DNA of 64,000 nucleotides from Acanthamoeba castellanii str. Neff (Eukaryota; Discosea; Longamoebia; Acanthamoebidae). The notes beneath the pieces are model-generated. The model did no database searches, was not told the origin of the DNA, and saw nothing but the letters and a program-made list of their open reading frames with translations. Positions 31,201 through 43,786 of this stretch are shown piece after piece. How positions within the stretch are numbered: the stretch's first letter is position 1; every line of letters begins with the position of its first letter. Position numbers and translations under genes: made by a program. The stretch spans positions 573,811 to 637,810 of the forward strand of contig NW_004457592.1 of the NCBI RefSeq assembly GCF_000313135.1, written 5' to 3'.

Positions 31201-32418
31201 CGGTGCAATCGCAGCACTTCAACTGGACCAGCAAGCTTGCCTGCAACGACAAGCCCATCCGCTGGGACCTGCGGTACACTCCTCAATCCACCCACCATTT
31301 CATGTTGACATCGAGGTTCTGACCATGTCTCTCGCCTCTGTTTCGCCCTACGTAGGGACCCGTTGAAGCCGCTGTTGGCCGCCACGGCCCTGCACTACGG
31401 TGGGCTCGTCCCGATGCACATCACCTACGACGAGCCCAACCAATGCGCCGCCCAGGTAATTCGCTATAGGCGTTGTGTATGCACGAAATTGTGCTCACCA
31501 CCATCTCGCACATCCTCTGATGCAGGACTGGCTGTGGTCTGTCGGTGACAGCCCACTAGCGCACACGAGCCAGCACCATCGTTTCTCCCTGCTCCAGCGG
31601 GTACGACCACGCCATGACAATTTGCCCTAGGGTGCGTCTAACGCGCGCGTGCGCAATGCAGGACCTGGCCTACCGCAGCTTCGTCACGAACGCCATCGAA
31701 GACTCGATCAAGAGCCTCAACGCGGGCATCAAGACGTTGAGCAAACTGCGCACCAGTACGTGTCTCAGTTCGTGTGCGTTCAATACAGTTACCTTACCTT
31801 GGTGTTGAGGCTAACCTGTCAATATTGCGCCAACCAACAGCCAAGGCCAACCTCGCGGCGTCGCAGGAACTGCCTTTCGCCGAGCTCTCCTACAGCTACA
31901 AGGCTGTGAGACGACTCTGGGACAACGTACGCTTGCTGAAGCCTTGGTCCTCCCTCTGGGGCTCGGGAAACTGATCGCCACTTCCCGCCACACAGCATGC
32001 CAGGGCCTTCGCCACCCTCAATTTCGAGTCTGCTCTCTCCTTCACCGAACGCCTGCACGAACAAGTCACCAGGTGCGTCTCTCTCTCCGCGCGCACACAA
32101 CACACAACACAAACACACACACACACACAACACCAGACTCACGCACAGCACACAACACGGGTTGGGGTCACCGATGGCTCACCTCATACACTTCACACGT
32201 AAAGATTCCAGGAGCTGGTGCTGCAGACCGAAGAGTATCTCGATGTGACGCAGTGCGCAGTCGACATCGGCGAGGAGGCCTCGGTGGCGGACATTCTCCT
32301 GTCGTCGGACGACAGCTCGTCGTGGTGGATCCTGCCGGCCTCGCTCGTGTTCAACTTCGTCCTCGCGCTCCTCTGGATCCTCCTTCGGAAGCGCTCGCGC
32401 AAGGTCAAGACCAACTGA
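26950..32418 (+). CDS. Large single-pass membrane protein, plant At5g58100-like (DUF7906-type)
   Basis: About 27 exons join to roughly 1,037 residues. A hydrophobic signal (VVAVLVAVAVVVGW, then AVDA) opens exon 27207-27399; its ATG is probably in a small upstream exon 26950-26985, which joins in phase. The luminal part has SVSLPLPINLIFVGFDGDGE, an FNEWFEHIDHFVRH segment, NFLAHLASVISRTISHLITP and VFFFSLND. A single transmembrane helix (WWILPASLVFNFVLALLWIL) is followed by the basic tail RKRSRKVKTN. This fits a type I secretory-pathway membrane protein; wording resembles a plant family that I recall as linked to pollen wall formation. Biochemical activity is unknown. Introns at about 28200 and 30757 carry GT/CA repeats. 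Confidence 0.75.
28198..28263 (+). repeat. (GT)n/(GC)n microsatellite in an intron
   Basis: Alternating purine-pyrimidine tract (GT then GC then GT), a Z-DNA-prone sequence, inside an intron of the large membrane-protein gene. Confidence 0.9.
30757..30782 (+). repeat. (CA)n microsatellite at a splice acceptor
   Basis: A short (CA)n run that itself supplies the CACAG splice acceptor of the exon starting at 30784. Confidence 0.9.
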
Positions 32419-32581
32419 GCGCGCAACGAGTGGGTATGAAAAAGGAAACCACAAAAATAAAAGAGAAAAGGCAAGGAAAAGATAACAAAACGACTTCGCG
32501 CTTTTTTCCACCGTCGGTTGCACCAACACAGAGGATCCGGCATTGCATTTTAGGCTGGAGAATTAGAAGTAAATTACAGCG

Positions 32582-35500
32582 ATGGCGGAGGAGCTTATGT
32601 TCAAATGTCTTTCGGCCCTTCTGCTGCCGGACCAATCCATCCGTCAGGCGGCAGAGCAGCAGCTTAATGAGCTATCCTCTCAGTCCGGTAGGCTCCTGAT
32701 TATTTCAATTACGGCAATGATTGAGATTTGATTTTGTTTCATCTCCACACTAATCAGGCTTTGGCGTGACGCTCGCTCGTTTGTCCCTGAGTTCTGGCTG
32801 CCCATTGCCCATCCGCCAGGTGTGCACACACTTTTCTCCTAACGCCCTAACCCCTCCTGCTCACCCGCCGTCTCGTACGTGCAGCTAGCTGGCGTAGTGC
32901 TGAAGGGCTACATCAACGCTCACTGGGACTCAGCAGACGTCAAGTTTGTAGAGCCTCAAACTACCCCACAAGACAAGGTCCGCCTCCCGGCCCTTTGTAC
33001 CTGTGCTGGGCTCCATGATGACTGGGGGCTGTGCTTTGGCAGGCGGCCATCCGTGCGATACTGCCCCAGGGACTCGCTGATCCCGAGAGCAAGATCCGTA
33101 CGGCGTCGGTACTGCACACCGCACCTCTCTCCTTGCACTCTTGAGCCGTGTGGCCAGTCTCACACCCACTGCTCTCGCGTGCAGGCCATGGCGATCGCTT
33201 CGATCGCGCACTGGGACTGGCCCGGCGAATGGCCCAACCTCATCGAAGAGCTCAGTAATGTGCCCACCTTTACTCACGTTCCTCGTGGTGCATAGGCTGA
33301 TGTTTGTTTGTTTGTGTGAATTGGTCTGCTTCAAAAACAGTCAAGTGCCTCGACATGAACAACGCGCAGCTCATGGACGGCGCCATCAAGTGCCTCGAAA
33401 TGTTCGCCTCGGGCGACAACCTGAGCGATGAGCACCTGCCCCGACTTATCCCCCTCCTCTTCCCGCACCTCTTGCGCATCTTCTCCTCGGTAAGTTCTCT
33501 CTCTCTCTCTCTCTTCTCTCTCTGGGCTGTCTCGTTCGGGCGTGTAGTAAACTCATCACATTGTCTTATCAGAAGGACTACCCCGAGCGCATCCGAGCTC
33601 GTGCCGGTTCGATCTTCTACTCGTGTCTCGAATGGCTCTCTGTGATCAAGAGTACGAGCCTCGTTCCTCCAGTAATCAGCGCTCTATGGTTAGTCGCCTT
33701 CCGGCAGGCAAGCCAAACTGAACTGACACGCGAGGCTTCGACGGTCAAGGTGTGCACGCCGAGAGCACCGAAGCCTTCCGACCATTCCTTCCCCAGTGGA
33801 CAGCGCACTTTGCCGAGATCCTCGCTGCCCCGCTGACCTCACCCGACGCTGACTACGGACTCAAGATCGTCGTGTTGCAGGTAACGTGCACGTGCGCGTG
33901 CATGCGTGCGTTGCAAGCCAGCTTGTGGCCATAGCGCTGCGTCTATTCGCAATCCGGCATCTGATCCCCTTTGCTCTGCGATGTGTGCAGATTCTGACGA
34001 TCCTGGTGATGAGGTTCCCGAAGCAATTGGGTCCTTTCCTCAACGGAATCGTGCCTCAAGTCTGGAACTCTCTGGTTTCGGCGCTCGCGATGTGCGTAAC
34101 CCACACTGGCATACAAACCCGCTGGGTAAAATATTAACATTTTGTTTTTTTATTGTGCTGGCGCACAGTTACGAAGAGTTTGTTGTCGAGGGCGACGGGA
34201 TTGAGGCTGCCCAGGACGAGGAAGGCGAGATGCGCGGGCTGGAGATGTTGATCATGCTGCTGCTTGACTTTGTGCAATGCCTTCTCTCCAAGGTACGTTG
34301 ATACTCCTTTCAGGGCACGCCAAGTGTAGTGTTGCGCTGTGTGACCGTTACTGAGTCTCTCTCCACGCATCACAGAAAGCGTTTGCCCAGGTCTTCGCCA
34401 CTTCTCTGCCCAGCCTGTGCGCCCTGCTCATTTCCTACATGCAGATCACTCAAAACCAGGTCTCGCCCACTTCCCACTCGCTCTTGCTTCCACCTACCGA
34501 GACTGACACGAACCGAACGATGGACACGCAACACCACACACACACACACACACACACACACAGCTGGAGACATGGACGGATGACCCCAATGAGTACGTCG
34601 CGGACGAGGACGATGAAATCCGCTTCAACGCACGCGCATCCTGCACCCATCTCCTGCGCGAGATTGCCCAGCAGTTTGGTCAGGTACCAGGCGAACCACC
34701 TACTTGGCCTCGGATCGCTGGTGCTCACTAGCGTTCTTCTTCTTCTTCTTCTTTCTTCTCCAGGCGGCGACCCAAGCCATCGCTCTGGGTGTGGGGAAGC
34801 GACTTCAGGAGTCGGTCAAGCAGCAGCAGAGCGGCAACCGTTCGTGGTGGAAGCTGCGGGAGGCTTCCGTATTGGCCGTGGGCTCCACGGCGGAGGTGCT
34901 TATCAACGCACCGCAGGGCTTCGACCACCATCAGTTCATGGCAGCCATCCTGCAGCCCGACCTGCAAACTACCGGTACCTCACCTGCTATTCGTTGCACA
35001 TGTGCTCAGTCAACTCAGTTAATCAGCACTCACCTCGTTGACACGCGCAGCCTCGCCCTTCCTCCGGGGTCGTGCTCTGTGGTGCGCGTCGCAGTTCAGC
35101 CACGCAGTGGCGGCCGACAAGTCTCTGCCCTTCATCCAGGCAGCTGTCGCTTCGCTGCAATCACAGCAGGACCCACTCCCGGTCAAGATTTGCGCCTGCC
35201 GCGCTCTTGCCAGCTACTGCCCCAAGGTTCTTTTGTGTGCTAGTTCTCAAGATCTTGGCGAGGCTTACACACTGCGTGTACTGACCGTATTACCACACGC
35301 ACACACACACACACAGCTCGAAGATAAGGGCGTGATTGGACAGATGGTCCCTCCCACCGTCCAAGGTTTGGCCGTGCTTCTCGGACAGACGTCGGAGGAG
35401 ACCCTGCACCTCACCCTGGAGACACTGCTCGTGGTCCTCTCCACCGCCGGCGAGGTACCTTCTGCTGCTGCACGCGTGCCCCCCCCCTTTCCGGTCATTA

Positions 35501-37989
35501 ACGGCAGTGGTCTCATTTTTTGTCCTGTGCTCTGTGGCGAAGGCGGTCCGCCCCTTTGTTGAGGGTTTGACGCAGCAGCTGATCCGAGTGTGGGGCCAGT
35601 GCATCAATGATCCCCTCATCACTGCCGTACGGCTTCCCCTCGGCTTCTTCTTCCCCCCCCCACCCACGGAGTGCTTACCCGCTCTTTCCGACTTCTCAGG
35701 ATATTCAAGACTGCTTGCGCGTGCTGGCCAAGATTCCCGACTGTGCCGCTATGCTCAAGGTTTGTCCGGACTACTGCTGACCGCCCGGGCCGACACCACC
35801 GTTCTCACCTGGGCTCGCCCATTTTCTCTTTTTGCTGTGTATAGGCTGCCCTGCTCCCCTATCTGATCCAGCTGATCAGCCCGGCGCCCGAAGGCAAGGA
35901 CGAGGTCATCTACGGAGCCAGAGAGGTGAGTGTCCGCCACGCCGGCCCTGTGTGCACCAGCCTTATGTGGGCGGTCGATTGGGCTGACGTCTAGAGTGCA
36001 ATCCAGGCATCAGTGCAGCTGCTCACCATGCTGGTCCACGCCACGCCCGACATGCAGCCCAGCGACCCGCTCTTGACCAAGTATGTGCGCGACTTGCAGT
36101 GTCGCCCCACAAATGGTTTCTCATCTCACTTTCTTTGGCGTCTACTTAAGGGCCTTCCCGGTGCTGGTCCAGCAGCTCATCACCACCGCCGACAACAGCC
36201 TCCTCAACGAAGGCTGCGCGTGCTTGTCGGCCTACGTGTCCCGCGCTCCAGGCCTGCTCCTGCAGTGGTGCGTCCACCACTCTCTGTTTGGTGGCCCGGC
36301 CCCCGAGGCACGATGGCTGAGCAAATTCCTTCTTGCTCTCTCTACGCATATGCCTTCAACAGGAACGACGGTAGGTCCAACGGCATCGGCTACATTCTCC
36401 AATTCGTCGGAAGGCTGCTGCAGCCCTCGACGTCCGACATGGCGGCCCTCTACGTGGGCCCTCTGGTCACGAAGATCATCAGCAAGGTAACGAACGCGCC
36501 ACCTCGATTGAGCGCAATCCTCCAGTTTAAGACTGTCAAGGCCTTCCAACTCATGGACCTACATACTGATCCACACCTACAGCTGGGAGGTCAACTCGGT
36601 GCTGGCACGCTGACGGACATGCTCAAGGCCGTGCTCGCTCGGTTGCAGACTCAGTGCATGCCATCGCTCGCTCAGGTTCGCTCTCTAACTCTCCCATCCC
36701 GGGACCTCCAGGCCCGAGAATCTGACGGACTACTCCTCTCTACTTGCAGTCGCTGGTGTTGATCTTCGCTCGCTTGATGATGGGCGGCATCGTCCCCGGT
36801 ATCGGATCTCCGGCCCAGACCAAGGAGATCCGCGATTTTCTCAGCTCGATTCAGGTATGTCGCCCGCAGTGTGTTTGGTACCGGTGGCTCAACGGTCAGC
36901 GTAAACTCACGAGTCTCTTGTTGAAACGACGCAGGTCGCGGAGAACACCACAGCGTTGACATTCGTATTCCAGACCTGGGCCAAGGTACTCCTGAGTGCA
37001 GGCTCACCTGCGCTTCATTGCCAATGAAGGGAGGACTCACTCACTCGAGCTGTTCCCTCTCAGCAACAAGATGACTTCCATGGCACGCTCAACATCAAGG
37101 CCAGCATTCTGGGCCTGCTCAACCTCTTCTGCCTGCAGGACCAACAGGTTTTCCTTCCCTTCTTGCCTTGGCAAGAACAACGGCCTGGCCTGACTCTGTT
37201 TCTGTCCGTGTGTCGCCGCAGCTGTTGAGCATGCCCGTGGAGGGCGATATAATCGTACAGAGGGATCAGGGCAGGTCTTCCCGATCCAAGGCTAAGGCCG
37301 GCCAGACCCCTGGTGCGTCTTGCGCACGCACGCACGCACGCACTGTGCCTGAAGAGCGCATGGCTTATATTGCGGGTGCGCGAGTGTGCAGTTCAGCGAC
37401 AAACGGTGCCGCTCGCGGTGAAGGCCCTTAAGGCCGCCGTGCAGGAGCTCATGGTGATGGCCGAGCAGAAGGAAGGCGGAGGCGAAGATGACGGAAGCGA
37501 CGACTCCGACGTCGACGAATACCAAGACGACATGAAGGCCCTCATGGTGCGTCACCGCCTTTTTCTCGTCTTTCAACGGAAATGTAACACTGCTCTGTTG
37601 GCTGGCTTGTGCCGCGCGCAGGCCGAGATGGGCGCAGACCCGTCGACGGGAGGTTGGTTGATGGACCAGCTCCTCGACGACCATCTCGATGAAGAGGAAG
37701 AGGAGGATCCCGACTGCGTCAACGATCCCCTTTATCAGCTGGACCTCAAGGTAACGACTTTGGTTAACCTTACCTCGCTTTCTCTGTGAAAGTACCGCAC
37801 ACGCACCCACTCACGTGTTGCTGATGATGTCTGGGGGTCATTCTGGGGCAGGCGTTCCTGGAGGGATTCCTGAAGAACTTCGCAACGCAGAACCGGGAGG
37901 CGTTCGGGATGGTGGCCAACATGCTGCCGTCCCTCGAGCAGCGGTTCCTCATCGATCTCCTCAAGCGGCTCGCCTCCACCTCTTCGTAG
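32582..37989 (+). CDS. IPO9: Importin-9 / Kap114-type nuclear import receptor
   Basis: A many-exon gene (roughly 25-30 exons, introns about 60-150 nt). The N-terminus MAEELMFKCLSALLLPDQSI, then RQAAEQQLNEL, is the importin-beta N-terminal (Ran-binding) domain, continuing LAGVVLKGYINAHW and AIASIAHWDWPGEWPNLIEE. HEAT-type helices follow, with VLQILTILVMRFPKQLGPFL and WWKLREASVLAVGSTAEVLI in the order typical of IPO9. The C-terminal third has the acidic loops seen in IPO9 (EDDGSDDSDVDEYQDD and DEEEEEDPDC), then FLKNFATQNREAFGMVANML. It should import histones and ribosomal proteins. Start: ATG at 32582; TAG at 37987. Exons were followed by homology but not all boundaries were fixed. Confidence 0.88.
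34534..34561 (+). repeat. (CA)n microsatellite at a splice acceptor
   Basis: CA repeat ending in CACAG directly before an importin-9 exon beginning CTGGAGACATGG. Confidence 0.85.
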
Positions 37990-38203
37990 TCACCCAACTG
38001 TGCTCGTACGAAAAAGTATTTTCTTTTTACTTTTCTTTTCTTTCGCGGTTTTCTTCGGTTGAGTTTCGGGGGAAGCCCGTCTCCACCAACCCCAACGTCG
38101 CACCGGCAATAATGGGCCGAACGAAATGGCCGAGTTTGTGGCCGAGAGCGGGCTGCTTCTCTAACCCTCGACAACCCGCAACTCCCGCCAACCTTGAAGG
38201 CAA

Positions 38204-38210
38204 TATATAC
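38204..38210 (+). promoter_or_regulatory. TATA box of the ABCG28-like gene
   Basis: TATATAC lies 58 bp upstream of the ATG at 38262. A start site about 30 bp further on would leave a leader of only some 25 nt. Confidence 0.5.
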
Positions 38211-38261
38211 GGCCATGGCACTGCACTGACGAAGACGAATACTACACACAGACACACAGCG

Positions 38262-41200
38262 ATGCGATGCCTCCACCTTGCGCTGTTTCTGCTGCTGGTG
38301 CTATGCACCGCGCGGGGACAGCAAGCGGAAGAAGGCCCTGCCGTTGTGGCTCCGCAGCCCCCCGGAACGAGGCAGCTCAGTCTGCCCCAGATGGAACGGT
38401 TGATGGGTCGCCTGCCCCCCGTTCCGGCCTGGTGGCTCAACGGCTCGAGCCCGGAGCTGCCCCAATTGCCCCCTCACTCGGCCTACGCCCGCCCTCCTCA
38501 AGCCCTTCTCGAGGCCGGCGACAAGCTGGGCGGCATGACAGACGATCTCGCCACCGCCCTCAACGCCAGCACCGGCAACACCACGGCCAGCCGCGTCTGC
38601 TCTGCGCTGCTACACAACAACAACGATGAGGGGGACAATCTCTACCAGCACCTGCTGTGCTCGGACGAGGTGGTTCAGGCCCTGGCCAAGGGCAGCAGCG
38701 CCAGCTACTACGACCTCACCCGCTGCTCGCCGTCCAACTACGACCTCGGGTGCCTGGCCGGCTTTTTCTCGCTCGACCCGGCCGAGGCCAGCCAGCGCCG
38801 CCTGTTCCTCAACGCCTTCTACCCGACCGTCCAGTGCTGCCCGGGCCACTACTGCCCGATGGGCGTCGTGTGCATGATCCCCTGCTCAGCCGGGGCCTAC
38901 TGCCCGCCGGTGCGCGCCGTCGACAACGACACCTTCTGCGACCCGTACGCCACCGTGGCCACGCCCTACCTCGGCTGCGGCGGCGCCGTCGACAACCACG
39001 CCTGCCCGGCCGGCTCCTACTGCCCCAACACCACGACCACCCTCCTCTGCCCTGCGAACCACTACTGTCCCTCGGGTTCACGGTGCGTGCTTGGCATTCC
39101 CGGCAGTGGTCATGAGATTGACTGGTGGCTGATGGGAACTGTGTGCGTGTTGCGTGTCGTGCGGTCGTGCGTGTGCAGGAGGCCGCAGCGCTGCCCGCAG
39201 CTGGCGGCGTGTCCGCCCGGGGCGTCGGCGCCCGAGCTGGACCTGGGCGGGCTGGCCAAGGTGCTGGGCGTGCTGGGCGTGCTGTTCCTCTTCGTGCTGC
39301 TCGGCCGCCGCCGATCCAACCGCAGCTGGGAACGCGACATCACCGCCCGGCGGTCGCAGAACGCCGGCGTCAAAAAGACCGCCGAACCGATCGATGAACA
39401 GGAAGCGGATGTCGACATGCTCAAGCTCCATGAGGCCGAGGAGCAGTGCCTGCTGCTGCCCAGCCGCGAGGTGCTGCACCGGATCGATATCGAGCTGGAC
39501 AACGTCGGCGTGCAGCTCGCCGGCAGGTGGGCGCTCAACGGAGTCACCGGCAGGCTGTCGGCCGGGCGGGTCACCGCCATCATGGGTCCGTCGGGCGCCG
39601 GCAAGTCGGTGCTGCTCCACACCCTGGCCGGCCGGCAGGTCGGCGGCAAGGCCAAGCTCAGCGGTACCATCCGCCTCAACGGCAGCGACTGCGTATCGCT
39701 GGCCGACTGCCGGAGCGTGGTGGGCTTCGTGCCGCAGGAGGACGTCATGCACCGCTCGCTCACCGTGTTCGAGAACGTCGACTTCAACGCGCAGTGGCGC
39801 CTGCCCCGCGCCATGAGCCGGCGGCAGAAGACCGACGTCGTGTTCGCCGCGCTGGACGTGCTGGGCCTGGACAACCCGCGCGTCATGCGAACCCGCATTG
39901 GCGACGACGCCGAGCGCGGGGTATCGGGCGGCGAGCGCAAGCGCGTGAACATCGGAATGGAGCTGGTGGCCCAGCCCAGCCTGCTGCTGCTCGACGAGCC
40001 CACGTCGGGCCTCGACGCCTCGACCAGCATCGACGTGGTGCGCGGGCTCAAGTCCGTCGCGCAGTCGGGGGTCAACGTGGTGGTGGTGCTGCACCAGCCC
40101 CGGGTGGAGATTCTGCGCCTGTTCGACGACCTACTGCTCCTCGCGCCCGGCGGCCGCACCGTCTACGCCGGGCCGACCCAAAACGCCGTCGCGTACTTCA
40201 ACGGCCTGGGCTACGCGCTGCCCGACCAATGCAACCCTGGTACCGCAACCTCATTATTGATATATTGATATTAGAAGATTCTGGCTATGTAGGCTCTAGC
40301 GTTGCTAACCGTCAACTTTGCAGCGGACTTCTTCCTCGACGTCATCTCTGGGTCGTTGCCGCGCAACAACGGCGATGGGTCATTGGCTGCGGCGGCAGGC
40401 AGCAAGAACGACCATGCGACCTACCTGGTCGAGCAGTGGGAAGCGCAGCGAGCCGTAGCGGGAGCGTACAAGGACGATCGTCTTCATCACAGCTGGTCCC
40501 GCAGCCTGGTCGATCTGCAGTGCCTCGACCGTCAGACGGCGGGCGTGCTTGCACAGACCTGGCTGTGCACCAAGCGCGCGGTCATCCAGCGCACGCGGGA
40601 ACTCAACACGGCCCTCACCGACTACTGCCTCGTGGCCACCGCCGGCCTCGTTCTCGGCCTTCTCTTTCACGCCGTGGAACTCGACAAGGTAGACCCACAT
40701 GCATCACCGCACACATCTCACATGGACACACACGACCGCACACACTCATCACCGCACGCACACGCACGAGACACACTCTCACGACATGAGTGTGAACAGG
40801 TGCCCAGCGTCAACTTGTTCATCAGCATGGCACTCGGCTTCGCGGCCACGCAACAGGCACTTCGGCTGTTCGGCGCCGAGCGCACGGTGTTCGCTCGCGA
40901 GGCCGACACCGGCATCAGCCGCCTGGCCTACTTCCTCGGCAAGAACCTGGCCGCGCTGCCCGACCTCTTCATCCTCCCCTTCATCTTCCTCTCCATGTTC
41001 TACTCCTTCTCCAACCCGCGCGGCGCCTTCGTCGACTACCTCGTGCTCCTGCTCGCCGCTCAGTGGGCGCTGAGCGGCGTGGGCCACGTCATCTCGGTGG
41101 TGCTCGACCCGGCCAAGGCCCAGCTCGCCGCCGTCGTCGTTACGCTGGTGCTCAACGGCATCAGCGGCTTCTCGCCGCTCAAGAGCGAGCTGGGCCGGTT

Positions 41201-41495
41201 CGGGGCGGTCTGCTACGCGTCGTACGGCTTCTGGCTCACCGAGGCCCTCTTCTTGATCGAGGCCCAGCACTACCCGGACATCTACGCCCCGGCCAAGAGC
41301 GACATTGCGGCCATGTTCGACTTTGACGCGGCGCGCGGGGTGGGCGTGCACGTGGGCGTGCTGGTGGCCATGGGCGCCGGGTGCCGTCTGGTCTGCCTGC
41401 TGGCGCTTGAGCTCACCCGTCGGGCCTGGCCCTCGCCCCGCCGCCTCTGGCAAAGCGTCGCCAGCATGTCGGCCTGCTCCTATCACACTATTTGA
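38262..41495 (+). CDS. ABCG half-transporter with N-terminal Cys-rich ectodomain (ABCG28-like)
   Basis: Four exons (38262-39082, 39179-40239, 40324-40688, 40800-41495) give 980 residues. It starts with a signal peptide (LHLALFLLLVLCTARG) and a 300-residue ectodomain with repeated YCP-type cysteine motifs (GHYCPMGVVC, AGAYCPPVR, AGSYCPN, HYCPSGS). A first membrane helix follows (VLGVLGVLFLFVLLG), then the cytosolic ATPase domain: Walker A GPSGAGKS, Q-loop VGFVPQED, signature VSGGERKR, Walker B LLLLDEPTSGLD and H-loop LHQPR. The last part is an ABC2-type six-helix domain. This ectodomain-TM-ATPase-membrane order is typical of plant ABCG24/28 and related protist proteins. Probable lipid or sterol exporter at the plasma membrane; the substrate is not readable. 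Confidence 0.92.
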
Positions 41496-41545
41496 TTTTC
41501 CCTTTTCTTTTTATTTTTGAAATAGAATCAAATTGTATATGCTTG

Positions 41546-42242
41546 ATGGAGCGCCCAAGGGTGGGGGTGGTGCAGGATGAGGCAAGGGTGGAGTGGCTCG
41601 GTGACTCGCCAGAAGCTGAAGAAGAAGATGAAGAAGAATGGCGGCTGTTGAGGCAATCAGAAAATAGTGCAACGATTAACGTCGAGCCGCCTCTGACGGG
41701 CGACGGCATAAAGGAAGCAGCTTGTTTCGAAGATCTGGAGCAGCTGCAGGACCGCCCTGACCTGCTTCGCGGCCTCTATGCGGAAGGGTTCGAGGCGCCC
41801 AGCAGGCTACAGCGCACCCTGCTGCCCATTCTGCTGGGCACCTGTAGTGGTGCTCCGCCGCACAACAATGTGGTGGTCCACTGCGCCATGAACGGGACGG
41901 GCAAGTCGGCTGCCCTCGCGCTGGCCTTGCTCGCCCGGGTCGACGCAGCCAATCCCGCCACCCAGGTACCCCAACCCGCGCTTCGCCTCTGACAGACGCT
42001 GACCGTGTGCCGTGCGGGACCGTGTGCCGTGCGTGTCGTGCGTCGTGCGTGCGGGCTGATGGAGTAGTCAGAGCTAACCCATCTCTCCTTTGCGTGCGTG
42101 CGGCACAGTGCGTGTGTATATGCCCAGTGAGGGAAATAGCTTATGGCCTGTGCAGCCTCATGCGCGCTCTGGGCAAGTTCACAGCCACCACATTCCTCCT
42201 CGTTGTGCCCGGCAGTACACACACACACCACACACGACACAC

Positions 42243-42274
<32 letters not shown>

Positions 42275-43512
42275 ACACAGAAAGAGAGAGAGACAGTCAT
42301 TCTTCCTTTATTTTTGGTGTTCAGTGGCCAAGCCCGAGGGAGGACCCCACCACATCGTCATCGGCACGGCCGGCCGGATAGCCGACATGGCCCGCAAGCG
42401 GCTGCTCGACCTGCGCCAGGTCCGCCTATTCGCGGCCGACGAGGCCGACCGTTTGCTCGAGGAGCCACGTAATGACCTGAGGCTCGTTCAGCGGTACCGC
42501 TCGCATATCGTTAACAAAAAAGCTGCAACATATCAACATGACACTCACTCATATATCTATTCTCGGATTTTGTCATATATCAAAACAGTAATATACATTA
42601 ATATATCTTTATATGCAGGATGCTCCCGCGCGACTGCCGGGCCGTGTGGGTCGCGGGGACGAAGGTGCAGGTCGAGCTGGTGCCCCAGCCGCGGACGGTC
42701 GTGAGCATGCAGCGGAACCGATTGGCCCTGACCGGGCGCCAGTTCTACATTTCGGTCACCGACACTGACGAGTGCAGGCTCGCGGCCCTCGCCGCGCTCT
42801 ACGCGCGCGTGGTGGTGCCCCGCAGCCTGGTCTTCTGCAGCTCCGACGATGTGGCCGACCGCCTGGTGCGGGCGCTGAGCGCGGCCGGACACGCCGTGGG
42901 GCAGCTGCGCAGCGACGCGGCGAGCGAGGAGTGCCACGCCACCACCCTCGACGTGTTCACGTAGGCGCGCCCTCTCGCACTCTCCGCCGCACACACGGCG
43001 CTCACGAACGACTGTTATACTGTCGTGTGTGTGTGTGTGCGTGCCCTCGCGTGTGCGCAGGTCCGGCAAAACGCGCGTGCTCATCGCAACGCAGCTGCTG
43101 GAAGGCGAAGGCGGCATGGCGGAGGCGATGCTGGTCGTCAACTTCGACGTGCCGCAAGCCGAGCTGCGCAGTGGGCGGGCCTACGCCTCGGCGCAGCACT
43201 ACATACGCCGCCCGGGCGTCTTCGGCCGTCCGGGGCTGGCGCTCCACTTTGTCCCCGCCTACTCCACCTCCGGAGAGCTTTGGCAGCGATCCGGGTACGT
43301 GTCCACTCGACGTCACATGCTGTACGCCACCACACACATACAACACACACACAAGACACACACACGACACACACTCCCTCGCACGCCGCATACCAACGCT
43401 GACAATGCGAGCTTGGCGGGGTCAACAACGCAGATTCGACCCACCGCTTCAGGAGCTCTCTCTGGACGCCCTGCCGCACCTGGCCCACAGGCTGCTCAAC
43501 AGATTGTCGTAA
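41546..43512 (+). CDS. Degenerate DEAD-box helicase, Dbp5/DDX19-like
   Basis: Six exons (41546-41965, 42109-42214, 42325-42493, 42619-42960, 43061-43294, 43434-43512) join to 449 residues. The layout follows Dbp5/DDX19: an acidic N-terminus, the Q-region EAPSRLQRTLLPILL, motif I MNGTGKSAA, Ia CPVREIAYG, Ib GTAGRI and motif II ADEADRLL. Motif III (SAT) reads AGT, motif V reads ATQLLEGEGG where active enzymes have TNVLARGID, and motif VI HRIGRTGR is replaced by YIRRPGVFGR. ATP binding may persist but RNA-coupled hydrolysis looks impaired. Frame and codon bias are intact throughout, so this is not an obvious pseudogene. It starts 50 bp after the ABCG gene. Confidence 0.82.
42213..42277 (+). repeat. 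CA-rich microsatellite in an intron
   Basis: Imperfect (CA)n with CACGACAC interruptions, filling most of the second intron of the helicase-like gene. Confidence 0.9.
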
Positions 43513-43786
43513 CGGCTTTCCTTTGTGGTCGAGCAAGCGGGGTTAGGGTGCTGGACCCAGCAGGAACAGTTTGCAGAGCCCTAACGCTCAGCCGACCCGA
43601 CAAGTTAGCTTGACTTGCACCTTCACCCGGGCCTTGTCAAGCAAAAGGTGGGGACCAGGGAATTCCTTGCTCAAGCAGGCACGCCCTCCAGCGGAATAAC
43701 ATCGTGCGTCGTTGTGTGTGTTGTGTGTTGTGTGTGATCATGTCGGATTGTTTATTGGTGGTACATGGAAATCGATCGCCAGGTGA

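Noticed and set aside
38215..38229. Five-codon upstream ORF before the ABCG28-like ATG
   Set aside because: It lies only 5-19 bp after the TATA box, so it is probably upstream of the transcription start.
37815..38261. In-frame N-terminal extension of the ABCG28-like protein
   Set aside because: It overlaps the importin-9 3' exon in another frame and has no coding character; the ATG at 38262 begins with a signal peptide and follows a TATA box.
39078..40159. Minus-strand frames of about 340 codons opposite the ABCG28-like gene
   Set aside because: Antisense shadows of a strongly GC3-biased coding exon.
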